DNA from: Ctenosaura bakeri
Lineage: Eukaryota; Chordata; Lepidosauria; Squamata; Iguanidae
DNA: 64,000 nucleotides
Assembly (NCBI GenBank): GCA_948474755.1
Contig: CAOLHI010000422.1
Location: forward strand, 248,001-312,000
Direction of reading: 5' to 3'
Shown piece by piece: positions 11,601 through 23,984 of this stretch. Positions within the stretch are counted from its first letter, which is position 1. Each line of letters starts with the position of its first letter. The notes under the pieces were generated by a model. The model did not search any database, was not told where the DNA came from, and was given only the letters and a program-made list of their open reading frames with translations. Both the position numbers and the translations under genes were made by a program.

Positions 11601-12711
11601 AGAAGTGACGTGGGAGGTGCAGTGGTTGCATTCTGTTTGACTTCTCAGAAAATCTCAGGCTAGGATTTAAGATACCTAGCCTCCTCTGTTCAAGTTCCCA
11701 CTTTCTCAGTAGCTAAAGCAGTAGATACTTGTATGCACACACTTATGTCTTGCACATACCATAAGAAGTTCCCCCTCTCTTTTTTTTTTCAAGTTTTCAC
11801 TTATTAACAAATGGCAATCGCTACATTATTGGACAACAGTAACATTAAACTTGATAGAGATAGCATTTTATTTTATATGTTATGAGACAGAATTTTATCT
11901 ATTTCTTCAGTAAAATTTTACAAATTCTACTTATTCTTGTAGAAGTTCTGAGAACAAGAGTAAACCTGTTGTCTCCAGTCATGCCTTCTTTAACCTTCAT
12001 CTGTTTCAAAATAATTTAAAAGAGGAAGGCTTGACCTAGTTGCTTAATTGCATGTGATCATGGTTGTTACTTACATTTAATCAGCTAAGCCTCTAGCCAT
12101 AACTACTTTTTTAAAAGTCATGTTTTCTGGTGAGTGAATTAACTACATCAATAGGAGGTCCAAGTTGCAGTGCCAACAGCTATAAGATTGCCCACAATAT
12201 TCCTTTATGTTTACTGTCATTCTTACCATAATACTTGAGGACTTTACAAGTATCCTTATTTCCGTGAGAAAATTATATATCTTACTTTCCTAACCACAGT
12301 CAACATTTCTTGGAAAGACATGTTGGGCAGATGAACAATTTTAAGTGGAGTTGGTTGGAAGGAGCAAGACTTTTAAGTGGTCACAAATAATCATGGCTAA
12401 ATAAATGTGCTGGGAAGAGGATAAATTTCTACATAATTTTTCCGTGAAATGCTAGCCTTATTGTATAGATAAATTTTTCATGAATGCCATGTTCAAGAAA
12501 AGGAATTGCATTTAGTAGATTTATTCTTGAAGAAAACGTAGAAATATTAGTATCCATTACAGACAGGTGTTTCCTGGTTTAGTTAAGAAAACCTCTCAGC
12601 TGCTCTGATTCAGACATCACACCAAACTCCAAACTATAGTTGAGAAGCCACGTCATAGTTCTGGACTCTAAATGAATGGGTAAACACATAACTTAGTGTA
12701 TAAAGCCCTTT
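8688..12711. other. Intron 2 interval, unclassified
   Basis: Several short minus-strand open frames occur (the longest, 126 codons, at 8819-9199), but none resembles a protein family I know. The 9760-10220 block looks repeat-like but I cannot name it. A small perfect hairpin is noted separately at 11120-11152. Confidence 0.5.
11120..11152. other. Small perfect hairpin, 12-bp stem and 9-nt loop
   Basis: AAAGAGGGAGTG, then loop ATACTATCG, then CACTCCCTCTTT. It is followed by more T residues. The stem is exact. No function is evident. Confidence 0.8.
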
Positions 12712-12719
12712 CCTTGCAG

Positions 12720-13349
12720 CAGAACTTTCCAAACTTTTAATGTTGGTAACACACTTTTTAGACCTGCGTCATTTCGTGACACAGTAATTCAGTTTCACTA
12801 GCAAACCAGAGGTTAAACTAACTCCTTGTAAGAGACATGGACACATACCTAACTTGTAATAGTGAAATGTATGGGAACACAACATATCTCATGAAGACCT
12901 TTCTTATATTTTAAAAAATATTTATAAATAATAACATACATTTCCGAGATTGTTGTCATTTATGAGTAAAAACATGTAAATATTTGCAAGAATTAAACTT
13001 GAATAAAACCAATAATTATCATTTTAATGAGATGTATGAGGTAGATAGGGTGAACACAGCTTTTCAATATTTGGTGGAATATTAGATGAAAACACTCATG
13101 TTTTTTTCTCAAGCATTTTTAAGCTTCCAGGTTTGAGCGAGAAAAGATCCCAGTGAGGGTGGCAGTGGCGGGAAAGGAAGCCCCCCCCCAATCCTGACCT
13201 GCTGCCGCCCTTGCTGAGGAAAGACCCCAGCGAGAGCAGGAGCAGCAGGCCAGGCGTGGGAGGGGTCTTTTTCGGCTTGGGGAGGCAACACACCAACACA
13301 CCTCAGGCGACACACTAATGTATTGCAACACACTGGTTGAAAAGCCCTG
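12720..13349. mobile_element. Non-autonomous hAT transposon with 8-bp TSD
   Basis: The left end CAGAACTTTCCAAAC and the complement of the right end, CAGGGCTTTTCAACC, are matching terminal inverted repeats. The flanks CCTTGCAG (12712-12719) and CCTTACAG (13350-13357) are an 8-bp target duplication with one change, as expected for hAT. The left part carries a typical hAT subterminal phrase (TTGGTAACACACTTTTTAG). The right third (13130-13290) is GC-rich and unlike the AT-rich remainder. It has no transposase. Open frames on the minus strand at 13096-13333 are internal to this element and are not counted as genes. Confidence 0.85.
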
Positions 13350-13969
13350 CCTTACAGTGTATTACACCTCAGTTCATGCACCTCTTATTAGAGTTCCATG
13401 CTGGCTACTCCTAGGAAAGGGTATCACTAAAGACTAGGCTACTTAATACCTCTGCTAGCTCTCAGCTTTGTTGTTTGTACAGATTGTACAGTCCTCTCTT
13501 TTCCAGTGCCAGTTTCAAAAACATGGCTCTTCCACTATGATTGTTGCCTATATGTGGTACCCCAAAAGAGTAATCATGCAATTTCTGATCCTTATTTCTT
13601 CCCTGTGATTGTCATGGGTGTACAATCATTTCTTGGAGAGGTCAATAATATTGGCAGAGTATTCACATTTTATCCTCATGTGTCATGAATCTATGGTTAG
13701 AATGAAACCAAGAATGCTCATTCTTTAGTCCTAACTAAGGACCAAATATTAGACGCTACATTTGTTACACTGTTCTTCAAGATTTTTTTGAACTGTGCTT
13801 GCAGTTCTCATTGATTGCTGTTGTTCCACTGCAGAGATGATGCATGATACAAGAGCCCTAATAAAAACTGTTATTGGAGATGTGAAGAGTGGGAGTGGAG
13901 TTGCCAAAAAGGCAGGAGAATGGGCCTGAGAGCTACAGGCTGTCATAATTTGGTTGTACCATGAAACAA

Positions 13970-14162
13970 TGTGACTCATTTGGAAAGGATGATAATGCTT
14001 TGTAAAGTGGAAAGCATCAGGAAAAGCATCATGCTGCAAATTGATTGATTCAATCAAGGAAGCTGTGGCTCTCAACTTACAGGATCCGAGCAGTACTGTA
14101 GATGATAACTGGGGCTCTTAAGAAGTCTCTCATTCATAGGGCCATCATAAATCAGAGTTATG
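13970..14162 (+). mobile_element. BovB/RTE LINE 3' fragment
   Basis: Reading + strand near 14040, the residues IDSIKEAVALNLQDPSSTVD match the C-terminal segment of BovB/RTE reverse transcriptases. A degraded 3' tail (CATAGGGCCATCATAAATC) follows. The frame is broken upstream. Confidence 0.7.
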
Positions 14163-14171
14163 TGTATATGT

Positions 14172-14392
14172 ATGTCTGCCTTTGAGTTGCCTGTTGACTT
14201 ATGGTGACCTCATGGATTTTGTAGGGTTTTCTTAGGCAAAGAATTTTCAGAGATGGTTTCCCCAGTTTCTTCTTCTGAAATATAGCCTACAGCACCTGAT
14301 ATTCACTGGTAGTCTCTCATCCAAATGCTAACCAGGGCTGACATGGCTTAGCTCTCAAGATCAGGGAGGACCTGGCACCATTACGGTATTTA
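14172..14392 (-). mobile_element. 5S rRNA-derived SINE with BovB-like tail
   Basis: On the minus strand the head reads AGCTAAGC, then CCTGGTTAGCATTTGGATG and GAGAC, which is the internal promoter region of 5S rRNA (14285-14392). The 3' tail (14172-14240) has CATAAGTCAACAGGCAACTC, the BovB-like end shared by the tRNA-type SINEs here. It is too diverged to be a working 5S gene. It abuts the BovB fragment on its left. Confidence 0.8.
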
Positions 14393-16639
14393 GACCCCTA
14401 AATCAAAGTTGACTTGATAGTAAATAACAGCAGCAAGAGCTGATGGAATGTAAATCCATTTGGGTAAATCTTTTGCTATACTATGCAAAAGATTACATGC
14501 ATCCCAGAATTTTTGCCCCACTGCCGGCAAATGCATGTCTCCCTTTCCTGTTAAACTTAGTGGAACTTGCTTCTGAGCAGCAGTGTAAGGGGTTGTAATA
14601 CACATACACAAAGTGCCATTGTTTCTTCCCACTTCAGTATAAATTAAAGTATGTTGTGTATTACTTTCCCATTTGGAAAAGAAATTAACCAAATCGTTCA
14701 TGTCATGATTTTTTTTGTAAAAGGAGGTAGGAGGAAAATCTATATTTGTTTTTCTCAGTGAGTAAGTAATCATTTTTGTCCTTATCTGTATAGAGCAGTG
14801 CTATCTGTATTGTTATTTCTCCCATGTTTATGATATCTGTGTATTGCCTATGCTTAGTTCATTAATACAGAAAAGCTCAAAATACAGAATAAAGCAGATT
14901 TAGATTATCAGTCTTGACTTATTCAATCTTGAGTTGAAATTTCAATGTAATGGGGTTTAATCTGCATTTTAAGCTTTTAACCATTCCATGGATCATTAGT
15001 TTCTTCCACCCACCTTCTATCCTGTGCTTCTGTTGCTAGCAAGAAAATTTGTGTGTGTGTGTTAATACTTTAGTACCAAATGCTCATTCCAGGCAAGGTC
15101 CTCTACATATTTCTGATCTTAATCCATTTAATACAGATCATACTGTGTGTACCATGAGCAAAGAGATGGATTGAATAAGGTGCCAGAATAGACATCTCTG
15201 AGTGATTCAAACAAGTGAACTATGTGTCATACTTGCTGTTTAATATGACTTAATGAGATGTGCGAAATTGAAAGTTGGTGGGAAGCCACGACACCTGACA
15301 TGGAAGCCCTTCTCTAGAAAATGAGTTGCCTGATGATTCAGTGGTGAGAGTAAAATACATTGCACATGCTCTGAGGGGAAAAAAATTATAATCTTATTTT
15401 TTAGGGTTGACCAGAAGCCTTGGAAAATTCAGTTCCAGAACAGAAACCTGGCACAAGTTAAAAATACTGTGTGCTAAGGAAAAGTCAGAAGGGCTGCTGT
15501 GTAATTATTGTTACCTGTGTATATGTACCTGTAATTATTGAATAGGTAGTGAAGTGTGATCTGTAAAAATGAAATTTGTTTTCTTCATGAATTTGACAAT
15601 AGAAGAATTAAAAATATGTGAGCAACATGTCATTTTTGGTTGGTTCCTAAACTAATGAGCAGTATGTTAATATTGAGTTGCCTGAATTAGATTCACTTGC
15701 TGTCATTTTGAGATGTCCCTTGATCATATATATGCCTAGCATGTAGTGGCTACAAGATCCTGATTCTGCCCTAGAGGGTAGGAGAAAGGATAGACAAAGG
15801 AAGTATTGAAGGAATCAGCTTGAAGGTGCAGTGACTTAATACTCTTTCATCATGATGATGAAAAATATTTATTCAGCCTTTGCTAAATATTTAAAAATAA
15901 GGTAGACATTTTTAGGCTGAATTGTCTCAAAACTCATATATATTGTGATATGATTGTCAATATTATTTGCATAGTAATAACTGTATGTGACCATGGCTTC
16001 AGTGTGGATCTTAATCTGTAAGTGCATTTTTTCTGACCTTTCTTGCTGTTTGTGATACATTATAATAAGTATATTTTTTTCATTTGCAAGAATAAGCAAT
16101 AATTTTAGAATGTGTCCTATCCTCTGCCTCATTTGTTTGTGTGTAGGTTTGTTGTTTGACTCGGCTTCAACATCAAATGCTTTGCAACTGTACACTTGAT
16201 CATTTATATCCTGGTAAAGCTACAGTAAAAAATGCCTTCACTTAGACTTGCTTTACATGTTTAGATAGGTATACCTCTTGGTGAACTTGAAGATGAGACC
16301 TATTGCTGTTGCTTCTATGCAGCAGAGGAAAAGAGAATATAATGAGGTTATGCAAATAGACCATTTATGTACAGAGTTACAAACAGAACAATGTGTGAAA
16401 TTGGAAAGTTGCTTTATTTATTTAGTATTATGTCTGTTTTGGAATGCACAGTAACTGATGGTTTGGTGGACTGCAGATAAGGTAAACTACTTATGTTACT
16501 GGTAAGATAAGGTGAACTGCTTGTGCTGTTCCTAATAGCCAGTTGAATTTGAAAGGTTAATTGCATTTTTTAAAAAGTCTGTACTCATGTACCACAGCAG
16601 TCATGGGGAAACTGACCCACTAGCCACATGCAGATCACA
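14393..16639. other. Intron 2 interval without features
   Basis: AT-rich. A short (GT)n lies at about 15050-15062. Open frames at 14390-14773 and 15869-16195 (minus) have no family resemblance. Confidence 0.6.
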
Positions 16640-16993
16640 GAATCATAGAAATGTAGAGTTGGAAGAGACCACACGGGCCATCCAGTCCAGCCCCCTGCCA
16701 TGCGGGAACTCCCTCAAAGCACTCCCAACAGATGGCCATCTAGCTTCTGCTTAAAAACCTCCAAAGAAGAAGACTCCACTACAAGGCAGCATATTCCGCG
16801 GCCGGACAGCCCTGACTGTCAGGAAGTTCTTCCTGAGGTTCTGGTGGAATCTCCTTTCCTACAGCTTGAATCCATTGCTCCTTGTCCTGGTCTCTGGAGC
16901 AACAGAAAACAAGCCCTCTCCTTCCTCTACATGGCATCCCTTCAAATATTTAAACATGGCTATCATGTCCCCTCTTAACCTTCTCTTCTGCAG
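16640..16993 (-). mobile_element. CR1 LINE 3' end, minus orientation
   Basis: The minus strand encodes [19 protein letters not shown] and SNGFKL, the C-terminus of CR1-type reverse transcriptases. The element ends at its 3' terminus with CTACATTTCTATGATTC, the typical CR1 tail. It is 5' truncated and frame-broken. It forms the left arm of an inverted pair with the copy at 17368. Confidence 0.85.
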
Positions 16994-17367
16994 ACTAAAC
17001 TGCAGAGGTTGTTTGTGTATATGTGTCCACCCAGACCTTGGTAGACTTAAAAAAAGAAGAAGAAGAAAAAACAAAATCTTGCTTTGCTTGTACAAGACTT
17101 ACTTAAGGATCTCCCAAACTTTCCCACAACTGATGAAAACATTGCCCCAAAAAGAAAAAGAAAAACAGGAAATTATTTCCAGTTTCATTTGTAGTTGGAG
17201 TATACAACTGATATATTCTACATCTACCTCCAACATGTGGAAGAATAAATAGGGCCATACCCACTGGCTCCATTCTATGACATTTATAGATTCAGGCTGA
17301 CCATTCCACAGGTCCATTGGAAATGGGTCGCATCTGTACCCTTTACACACTGTAGATATAGTTCCTT

Positions 17368-17724
17368 GCAGAAGAGAAGGTTAAGAGAGGACATGATAGC
17401 CATGTTTAAATATTTGAAGGGATGCCATGTAGAGGAGGGAGTGGGCTTGTTTTCTGCTGCTCCAGAGACCAGGACAAGGAGCAATGGATTCAAGCTGCAG
17501 GAAAGGAGATTCCACCTGAACCTCAGGAAGAACTTCCTCACAGTCAGGGCTGTCCGGCAGTGGAATATGCTGCCTTGGAGTGTAGTGGAGTCTCCTTCTT
17601 TGGAAGTTTTTAAGCAGAGGCTGGATGGCCATCTGTTGGGAGTGCTTTGAGGGTATTCCTGCATGGCAGGGGGTTGGACTGGATGGCCCGTGTGGTCTCT
17701 TCCAACTCTACATTTCTATGATTC
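17368..17724 (+). mobile_element. CR1 LINE 3' end, plus orientation
   Basis: The open frame 17366-17650 reads [19 protein letters not shown], then [20 protein letters not shown], then WNMLPWSVVESPSLEVFKQR, the end of a CR1 ORF2. TCTACATTTCTATGATTC closes the element at 17724. It is 5' truncated at the same region as the copy at 16640, from which it is separated by 374 bp. Confidence 0.88.
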
Positions 17725-18059
17725 AGAAGTATTCACTACCACCCCCTTTGACCTTTGTGTTGTATTACAATCTAGAGTTGAAATGGATTTAATTGCAATA
17801 ATTTCTACTTGATGTTGACAAACACCTAGTACCATGAAGGTACAAAACACTGTTATTGTGACACAGGAGTTAAAATAAATTGACACTTGTTCCTTGCATT
17901 AGTATTTCTCCCCATTCTGTGGCGTGGCTGAAGATGTTCTGGTGTAGCCTGCTGCTTCCAGAAGTCACATAAGTAGCTGAGTGAAGTTCACCTTTGTATG
18001 TTCAAGTGTCTCATGGTTTCAGATTAATTAAACTTTTTTCTGAAATGCTTAAAAGTTTT

Positions 18060-19000
18060 GAGGGGAGTGTATTGCAACAAACAGTGTCATGAAACTGAAG
18101 CTATCAGAATTAGTGCAGGATAAGGTTGTGCGGAAGCACCAGTCAGCTTATTTTAAAAGATCCCAAACTGTGAGTTTACTGTGGAACATTGTTAATTCCA
18201 TTCTGCTTTGAGTAGCCACTCCATCAAAATTCAGTGACTGGATGAGAAGGGTATTAGTCAGAAAAGCAACCAAGAGACTAGTATTAATTATGATGGAGCT
18301 GGAGAGATGTGCAACTGAGATGGGAAGAACTGTTGCTGGGACAACTGTTATTAGATACTCCACAAAACTGGACTTTGTGGAAGAATGGCAAGAAGAAAGC
18401 AATTACTGAAACAAACCCATATCAGATCCCACTTGAAGCTTGCAAAAAGGCATGTAGGAGTCACACCAACCCCTAGGGAAGAATGATCTCTGGTAGGATG
18501 AGACCAAATTTGTTGTTTTGAGCCTTGCTGTAAAACATTGCACCTGGTGTGATGCCAACACTGGTCAGAATAGCATTTCCACAGTGAAGTATGGTGTGGG
18601 CAGCCTCACATTAGGATGCCTTTCCTCAGCGGGGACTGACTTCCTGGTCAGAACTGAGTGGAAGATGGAGGGAACTATGTGCAATACAAGTATAAAGGAA
18701 AACCTTTTCAGTCTGAAAGGTTGCTGGGACTAGGGTGAAAGTTCACCTTCCAGGAGGATAGTGACCCTAAGCACACCACCAAAATAAATGAAATAGTTTG
18801 AAAACAAGAACTTGAATGTCTTAGAATCAACCAGTCAATGCCCAGACTTCAGCCTGATTGAGATCTGTGGTAAAATTTGAAAGGCACTGTACACCAACAG
18901 TTCTCATCCCAGTTGACAGAGTAGGAGCAATTTTGCTAAGAATTGCTGTTAGTAGAATTCAGTTTGCTATAATCCAAAAGTATACCAGGGTTTTTTCCAT
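18060..19000 (+). pseudogene. Degraded Tc1-like transposase
   Basis: The + strand retains recognisable Tc1 transposase segments in shifting frames: a stretch near 18235 (GGATGAGAAGGGTATTAGTC), one near 18380 (GTGGAAGAATGGCAAGAAGA), and near 18755 codons for EDSDPKHTTK, corresponding to the catalytic DNDPKH block. AGCCTGATTGAGATCTGTGG near 18850 matches the later NPIENLW block. Frameshifts and stops abound. The terminal repeats could not be placed. Confidence 0.75.
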
Positions 19001-19882
19001 ATAAAAGTTATTGGGGTGATTTTAATTTTTCTTTCTTGATTGATCACTTCAGCTTTAATTTCCCTTTTCCTTTATTTTTGAGTTTTGGCTTCTGAATATG
19101 GCTTGTTTGGAGTCTGCTGAAGAAAATCAGACAAAGCTCACACACTTTTAATTTTTGTGTAGAAGGGGAAACGTCATTCAGTGACTTCTAATTTAGGTTA
19201 CAGTCCACCTCTACACATCTACGGTATTAAAACTAGAATCATGCCTGTTTTTATCTTGGGACAGCCTTATCTTTTACCTCTGTGCACCTTCATGATTATC
19301 TTGCTTATCAGTGTCATTTTAGCTACATATTTTCATTGATCCTTTTGATTTGTACTTTTCCCTCTTATATTTTTATTTAAATGTTTGCATAGAAGCATTT
19401 CAAGTTAAAATATTGAAGCACAATTTTTAATTTTTTCATGAACTGTCCCTAATTTCAGCACCTTGAATGACAGATTATCCATTCCCCACACATATGGCAA
19501 TGTCATGCTCACTAGCATAATTGTGTACTGTACAAAAAGTGTTAAATGACCAAGCTGTAGATGATAAATTGAACCACATATAGCTTGCTGTGGAACAACA
19601 GTGGTAGGAAAGCTCAAGGAACTCTCAGTCTGGAAGTAACCGTGGTTAATCCATCTACAAGACACAAACGTATTTGCCGAAGCTGTTTTATAAGCACAGG
19701 AAGCTGGAAGAGGATGTAAAAAGGAGAAGAGAGATATATTTTAACAACAGTAGCTTTGTTGTGGTTTGTAGTAACTTAGTAATGTTGTCAAGACTGCAGA
19801 GTTATGATATATCATGTGACTGATTAACACTGCAGTCCTATACAGTTCAGCTGTGTTGAGTGGGATTTACTTTCATGTGAAT
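19001..19882. other. Intron 2 interval without features
   Basis: No gene or named repeat. At about 19825-19875 a short phrase resembles a widespread squamate repeat end. Confidence 0.5.
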
Positions 19883-19883
19883 G

Positions 19884-20090
19884 TTTCATGTAATGGTTTC
19901 AGTGTTGGACTATGACTCTGGAGACCAAGGTTGGAATCCCTGCTCAGTCACATAAATCCGCTGGATGACCTTGGGGAACTCCTGCTCCTGGCAAAACTCC
20001 TTCTGAACAAATTTTGCCAGGAAAACCCCATGATAGCTTCACCTTAGGGTTGCAATAAGTCAGAAACAACTTGAAGGCACACAACAACAA
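19884..20090 (+). mobile_element. tRNA-derived squamate SINE, full-length-like
   Basis: The head carries a tRNA-like B-box region (GGTTGGAATCCCTGCTCAGT). The body has GATGACCTTGGGGAACTC, and the tail ends GAAGGCACACAACAACAA. This head-to-tail layout recurs at 35355, 36863 and 48306. Confidence 0.88.
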
Positions 20091-20094
20091 TATG

Positions 20095-21220
20095 CTTTCA
20101 GGATTACAGGTTAAATAAAGTTTATATGATATAAAAGTATATGCTTAGCAAAAGTAAGTTCATTTCAGTAAAGAGAAATAATTGCTAGTGTTGTAATTTA
20201 TGAGGGGTTTTTTAAGTTCATGTGTGTTCCAATTCATTGGATCCATCTGTTTTCATCCAGCCATCCCGTGTTTAGAAAGAATTTGGAGAAATTTCATCAG
20301 CCACCTTTTTTTCCTATCAGTTGAGCCTAACTTTAAGCTAATGTTGTGAATTGTGTATAGAAAGAAAATGTCTTGTTTTATTACAGGAGGAAACTAAATC
20401 AGTATCCTTTGCTGTGTGATTCTGCTTTGGGTTATGTCATTTGTTGTATTCCATTTTATATTTATGAAACAAAAAAGATGAAGATCTTGTATTTTAAAGT
20501 AAATTGTTGTAGCTGTTGAAGAATATTTATTCTCTGTATTAAAGAGGCCTAGTAGTATTCATGAAGTTAATTACTTGCCTGTATATATGAATATATGTGA
20601 CTGTATATCTATGTTTTCTTTCCAGAACTCTGTAATGATATTCAAAACACAGGGAAAATCAGTGATCAAAAAACCTGCTGTTTCATGACTAAGGTTGCAG
20701 CTATTTCATATTGGCTCAAATTCCACAGAGCCAGGAAATTGGAAGCATAAGGCTGCCACCTTTAAGAGACGTTCCCTGTGAGCTTTAATAATTTTGTGAA
20801 ATGTCACATATTGTACTCACTTATTACTTACCCAGCTTGAGACAACACATTGAAAACCAGTAGGCTGTTTTATCACTGAATTCCATTTTTGTGTTGGGTA
20901 GGTTGATAGCAGAGTCTGAAAAGCTTAATTCTTTCAAAGTACTTTCTATCACGAGATTACTGGGGTACTTAACAGGGAAGAAAGGTAGGACTTAAAGAGT
21001 TACATACACCAGGAGTATAGTTAAGCCTATATTGCTGAAAACATGAAAGAATGTTCTGTTCCACATTTAGTAACAGACTGGAGAGATAGAAACGAAAATG
21101 CTTCTTACAGCAATCAACTCTTATATCAAAACTCAGACTCTTGAACCAAAACATTCATCTTTGCTCCTTTCTTGTGACTCCATTTCATTGTGGAGTCGCA
21201 AAAAAATTCTGTATTCTGCA
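20095..21220. other. Intron 2 interval without features
   Basis: AT-rich, with no resemblance to genes or repeats that I can name. Confidence 0.6.
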
Positions 21221-21221
21221 A

Positions 21222-21452
21222 TGTTGTTGTTGTGTGCCTTCAAGTCATTTCTGACTTATGGCAGTCCTAAACAGAACCTGTCATGAGGTTATCTTGGCAA
21301 GATTTATTCAGAGAGTCCTTGCCTCTTCCTTCCTCCAAGGCTGAGAGAGTATGATGTGCCTAAGGTCACCCAGTGGGTTTCCATGGCTAGGCGGGGATTT
21401 CAACTCCTGTCTCCAGAGTTGTAGTCAAACTACTAAACTACACTGACTCTCT
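21222..21452 (-). mobile_element. tRNA-derived squamate SINE, minus orientation
   Basis: Starts on + strand with the reversed tail TTGTTGTTGTGTGCCTTCAA, continues through AAGGTCACCCAGTGGGTTTC, and ends with the reversed tRNA-like head near 21450. Confidence 0.9.
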
Positions 21453-22189
21453 GCATTAGGAAACTGTTTTTCTTGGAAGTGATTAAAGTACAATGTTCTG
21501 AAGGCTTGTACCTCATGAGGCTGACATAGATATGGAAAATATGGGTATTTGAGCCAAAAATATTTTTAGATAATTAGAATACTGTTACAAAGAAACTGAA
21601 GAAGAAGGGGACATACAAAGAGAAAGGTTTAAAAGAAGACTAGAATTTAAAAACATCTGAAGTCATATTCTTGCTGAACAGTGAATAAAGCTAAATATAA
21701 ATGTTGTAGAAAAGAAGAAAAGATAGCTAATGGCATGTTTATGCATATAAAACAAGCTTTTGTGCATTTGATAACTTACTAATTTTTACAAGTCGATTGG
21801 TGTTATTTATTGTGCTGCTTCGCTGCTTTAGATTGTTTCATTATTTGTGTTTTTAATTCTCCTATGAGGAACCCTAGGAATGCAGATTGGCGTTGAGAGG
21901 CACTGTATAAATTTTATTAAGTAAGCAAGCGAGGATAAGTGTGAGAATCATTTAGATCAAAATTCCAAGTTCCATTTAAACAAATACTATTCCCAAATGC
22001 AGCTTGTGGTTCTTTGTGCCCAGCAGAACATGCAGATCACAGATTGGCTGACTTCCCTTTCTTCTTCCCAGAAGCCTTTGCACCTTTCCTAGACTTTCAG
22101 AAAGGGTAAGGAAGTAGTTCAGTGATAAACAATGGAAGAGATTGGGGGTGGAGCTTGAACAAGCCAGGTGTAAACCTCATCCAGGATCT

Positions 22190-22887
22190 ACCAGCATTCT
22201 TCTGTTAACAAAGCCCCTGACAAAGAAGCTCCTTTTTACAAAATCTTTTTACAAAACCCAACTGAGCTTTCCCTTTTTTCTGTTCTGACTAGCTGGGAGT
22301 TTTAGCAAGCATCAGCATTAGGAAGATGGTGAAGGCAGGCTGGAGGAAGTCAGACCTTTCATGTTGAGCTGCAGCATCATGTCTGTAGTACGCAATGCAA
22401 GAAAGCTAGACCTGGGAAGGAATGCACTGGGTGACCCTACTGTAGTGGTATGTGTGTTATGTTCAACAGGATAGTAAACAGAATCACTTACTGAGCACAT
22501 ATGAAGATCAAAACATAAAGAAAAGGAAGAAAGCAGATTACTCTGCCTCACCAGCTACCCTGGCATGTTGAAAAAGTATAGAATTATAAGTTTCACCACT
22601 GAAATGGAAATCATAATTAAAGGCTATTGAAAGAAAGAAAAAAGTCTTCCTGGGATGCATTTTGGAAGAAGCTTTCAAGTCATCTGTACAAAATTCAAAA
22701 TGTTTTTGTTGACTTATGCAAGGTTTATTTGACCTGATTGATTTCACATGTATGTATTGTTCATTTTAAATGCAGAATTTGCTGAAACATCTTTTTTGCG
22801 GTGTAAGAACTTACCCCTCTGGTACCAAAGTTTCTTTGAAAGAAGTAAAGCCCAGGAACACATCTACTTTGCTAACTAAGCTATACC
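22190..22887 (+). mobile_element. Unnamed 0.7-kb TIR repeat family, copy A
   Basis: This shares ordered segments with 31988-32868 and 44932-45275: TTAACAAAGCCCCTGACAAA near the left end, a GGAAGATGGTGAAGG block, a TGCAGCATCATGTCTGTAGT block and AGGAACACATCTACTTTGC near the right end. The ends resemble inverted repeats (left AGTTAACAAAG in copy B; right, complemented, AGTTAGCAAAG). Probably a non-autonomous DNA transposon. No transposase is seen. Confidence 0.65.
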
Positions 22888-22889
22888 GG

Positions 22890-23984
22890 TATAAGCTTGT
22901 GGTTGGGCTCCCAACCTCATTTTACAAGTGGACTTCAATAACACCCACCTATCCTGGTGTAATGCATGTCTAATTTGCTCTTTCCATGCTGTGATCTTGT
23001 AATAGCTTTGGGTGGTTTTAGGAAGGGATCTGGATCTCATTTTGTGGGTGTGGGGGGCCACTGAGTGCACAAGGCTCAGTTGGGGGTTCCCTTAGGCAAC
23101 CTTGGGGTATGGGAAATGAAAGCATACCCAGCTGGAGGGAAGTTACTCCATTCCACAGTCACCCATGTGGATTCCCTCTTCTTTGTTTCTAGTACTAACC
23201 AGAAATCAGGTGGGGCAGTTGGTTTTCATTGATGAGCAGCCAGGTCAGCTGATGCCTGGATCTGGAGCTATGCTGGGGCCAGGCCTCCTCAGCTGTAGTC
23301 AGTAAAATTTTGGCCTTTTTCAGAGGTGGTCCCACTCTGTGGGGAAAGGTGATATATAAATACAATAAATAAATAAGTAGTAAGGTGGTTTGTGTTGACT
23401 TTCTAATCTGTTGAGCTGCACTTGCAACCAAGACCACAAAAACTTGTAGTATGGTTTTAAAAAAAATCAAGAGAGAAGGACTTGATCATTGTAAAACAAA
23501 CTGGAACAAATTCAGAGAAGTTAACATGTTGATATTGTCCAGTCAACTTCATTTGTAAAAAATCCAGTCCATAAGTGATTATATTCGTCTTGATCTGCTT
23601 TGCTTTCTTCCATTTATTTTATACTATTGCCTCAGCAGAGTCCCTCTTTTCCGCTGTGTACCCCATTGTGCTCTTTATTGCATACAATCCCACTTCTGTT
23701 CATCCTTCCTTCAGTTTTTGCTGTTTCCTCTCTGCCCATCACATCTCTAATTTGCCTTGTTGAGTTTCAGTGATGTGCTTTTAGTCTGCAAGCAATTCTG
23801 CTAGTAGTAAAGGAGCCTTGACCACAGATGGGCCTTACAGCATGAAGAACTGGGTGAAACAGGCTTAGAAATGTAGGACCATTTCTTCAGTAGATCTGTG
23901 AATCCACATTATAAAATAGGTATAAAATTAGATTCCAGGTTGTAACTTAGATTTTACCTTTCATTCATTCATTCCTCATTGTAA
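22890..23984. other. Intron 2 interval without features
   Basis: A short terminal segment at about 23335-23375 (ATATATAAATACAATAAATA) resembles a LINE 3' end. Otherwise nothing. Confidence 0.5.

Noticed and set aside
13096..13333. Overlapping minus-strand frames, proline/leucine/serine-rich
   Set aside because: Three phases are open at once because the block is GC-rich and inside a hAT element.
14285..14392. Possible 5S rRNA gene
   Set aside because: Only the internal region is recognisable, it is diverged, and it is joined to a SINE tail.
17284..17664. 126-codon minus-strand open frame
   Set aside because: It is the antisense shadow of the CR1 coding end at 17368.
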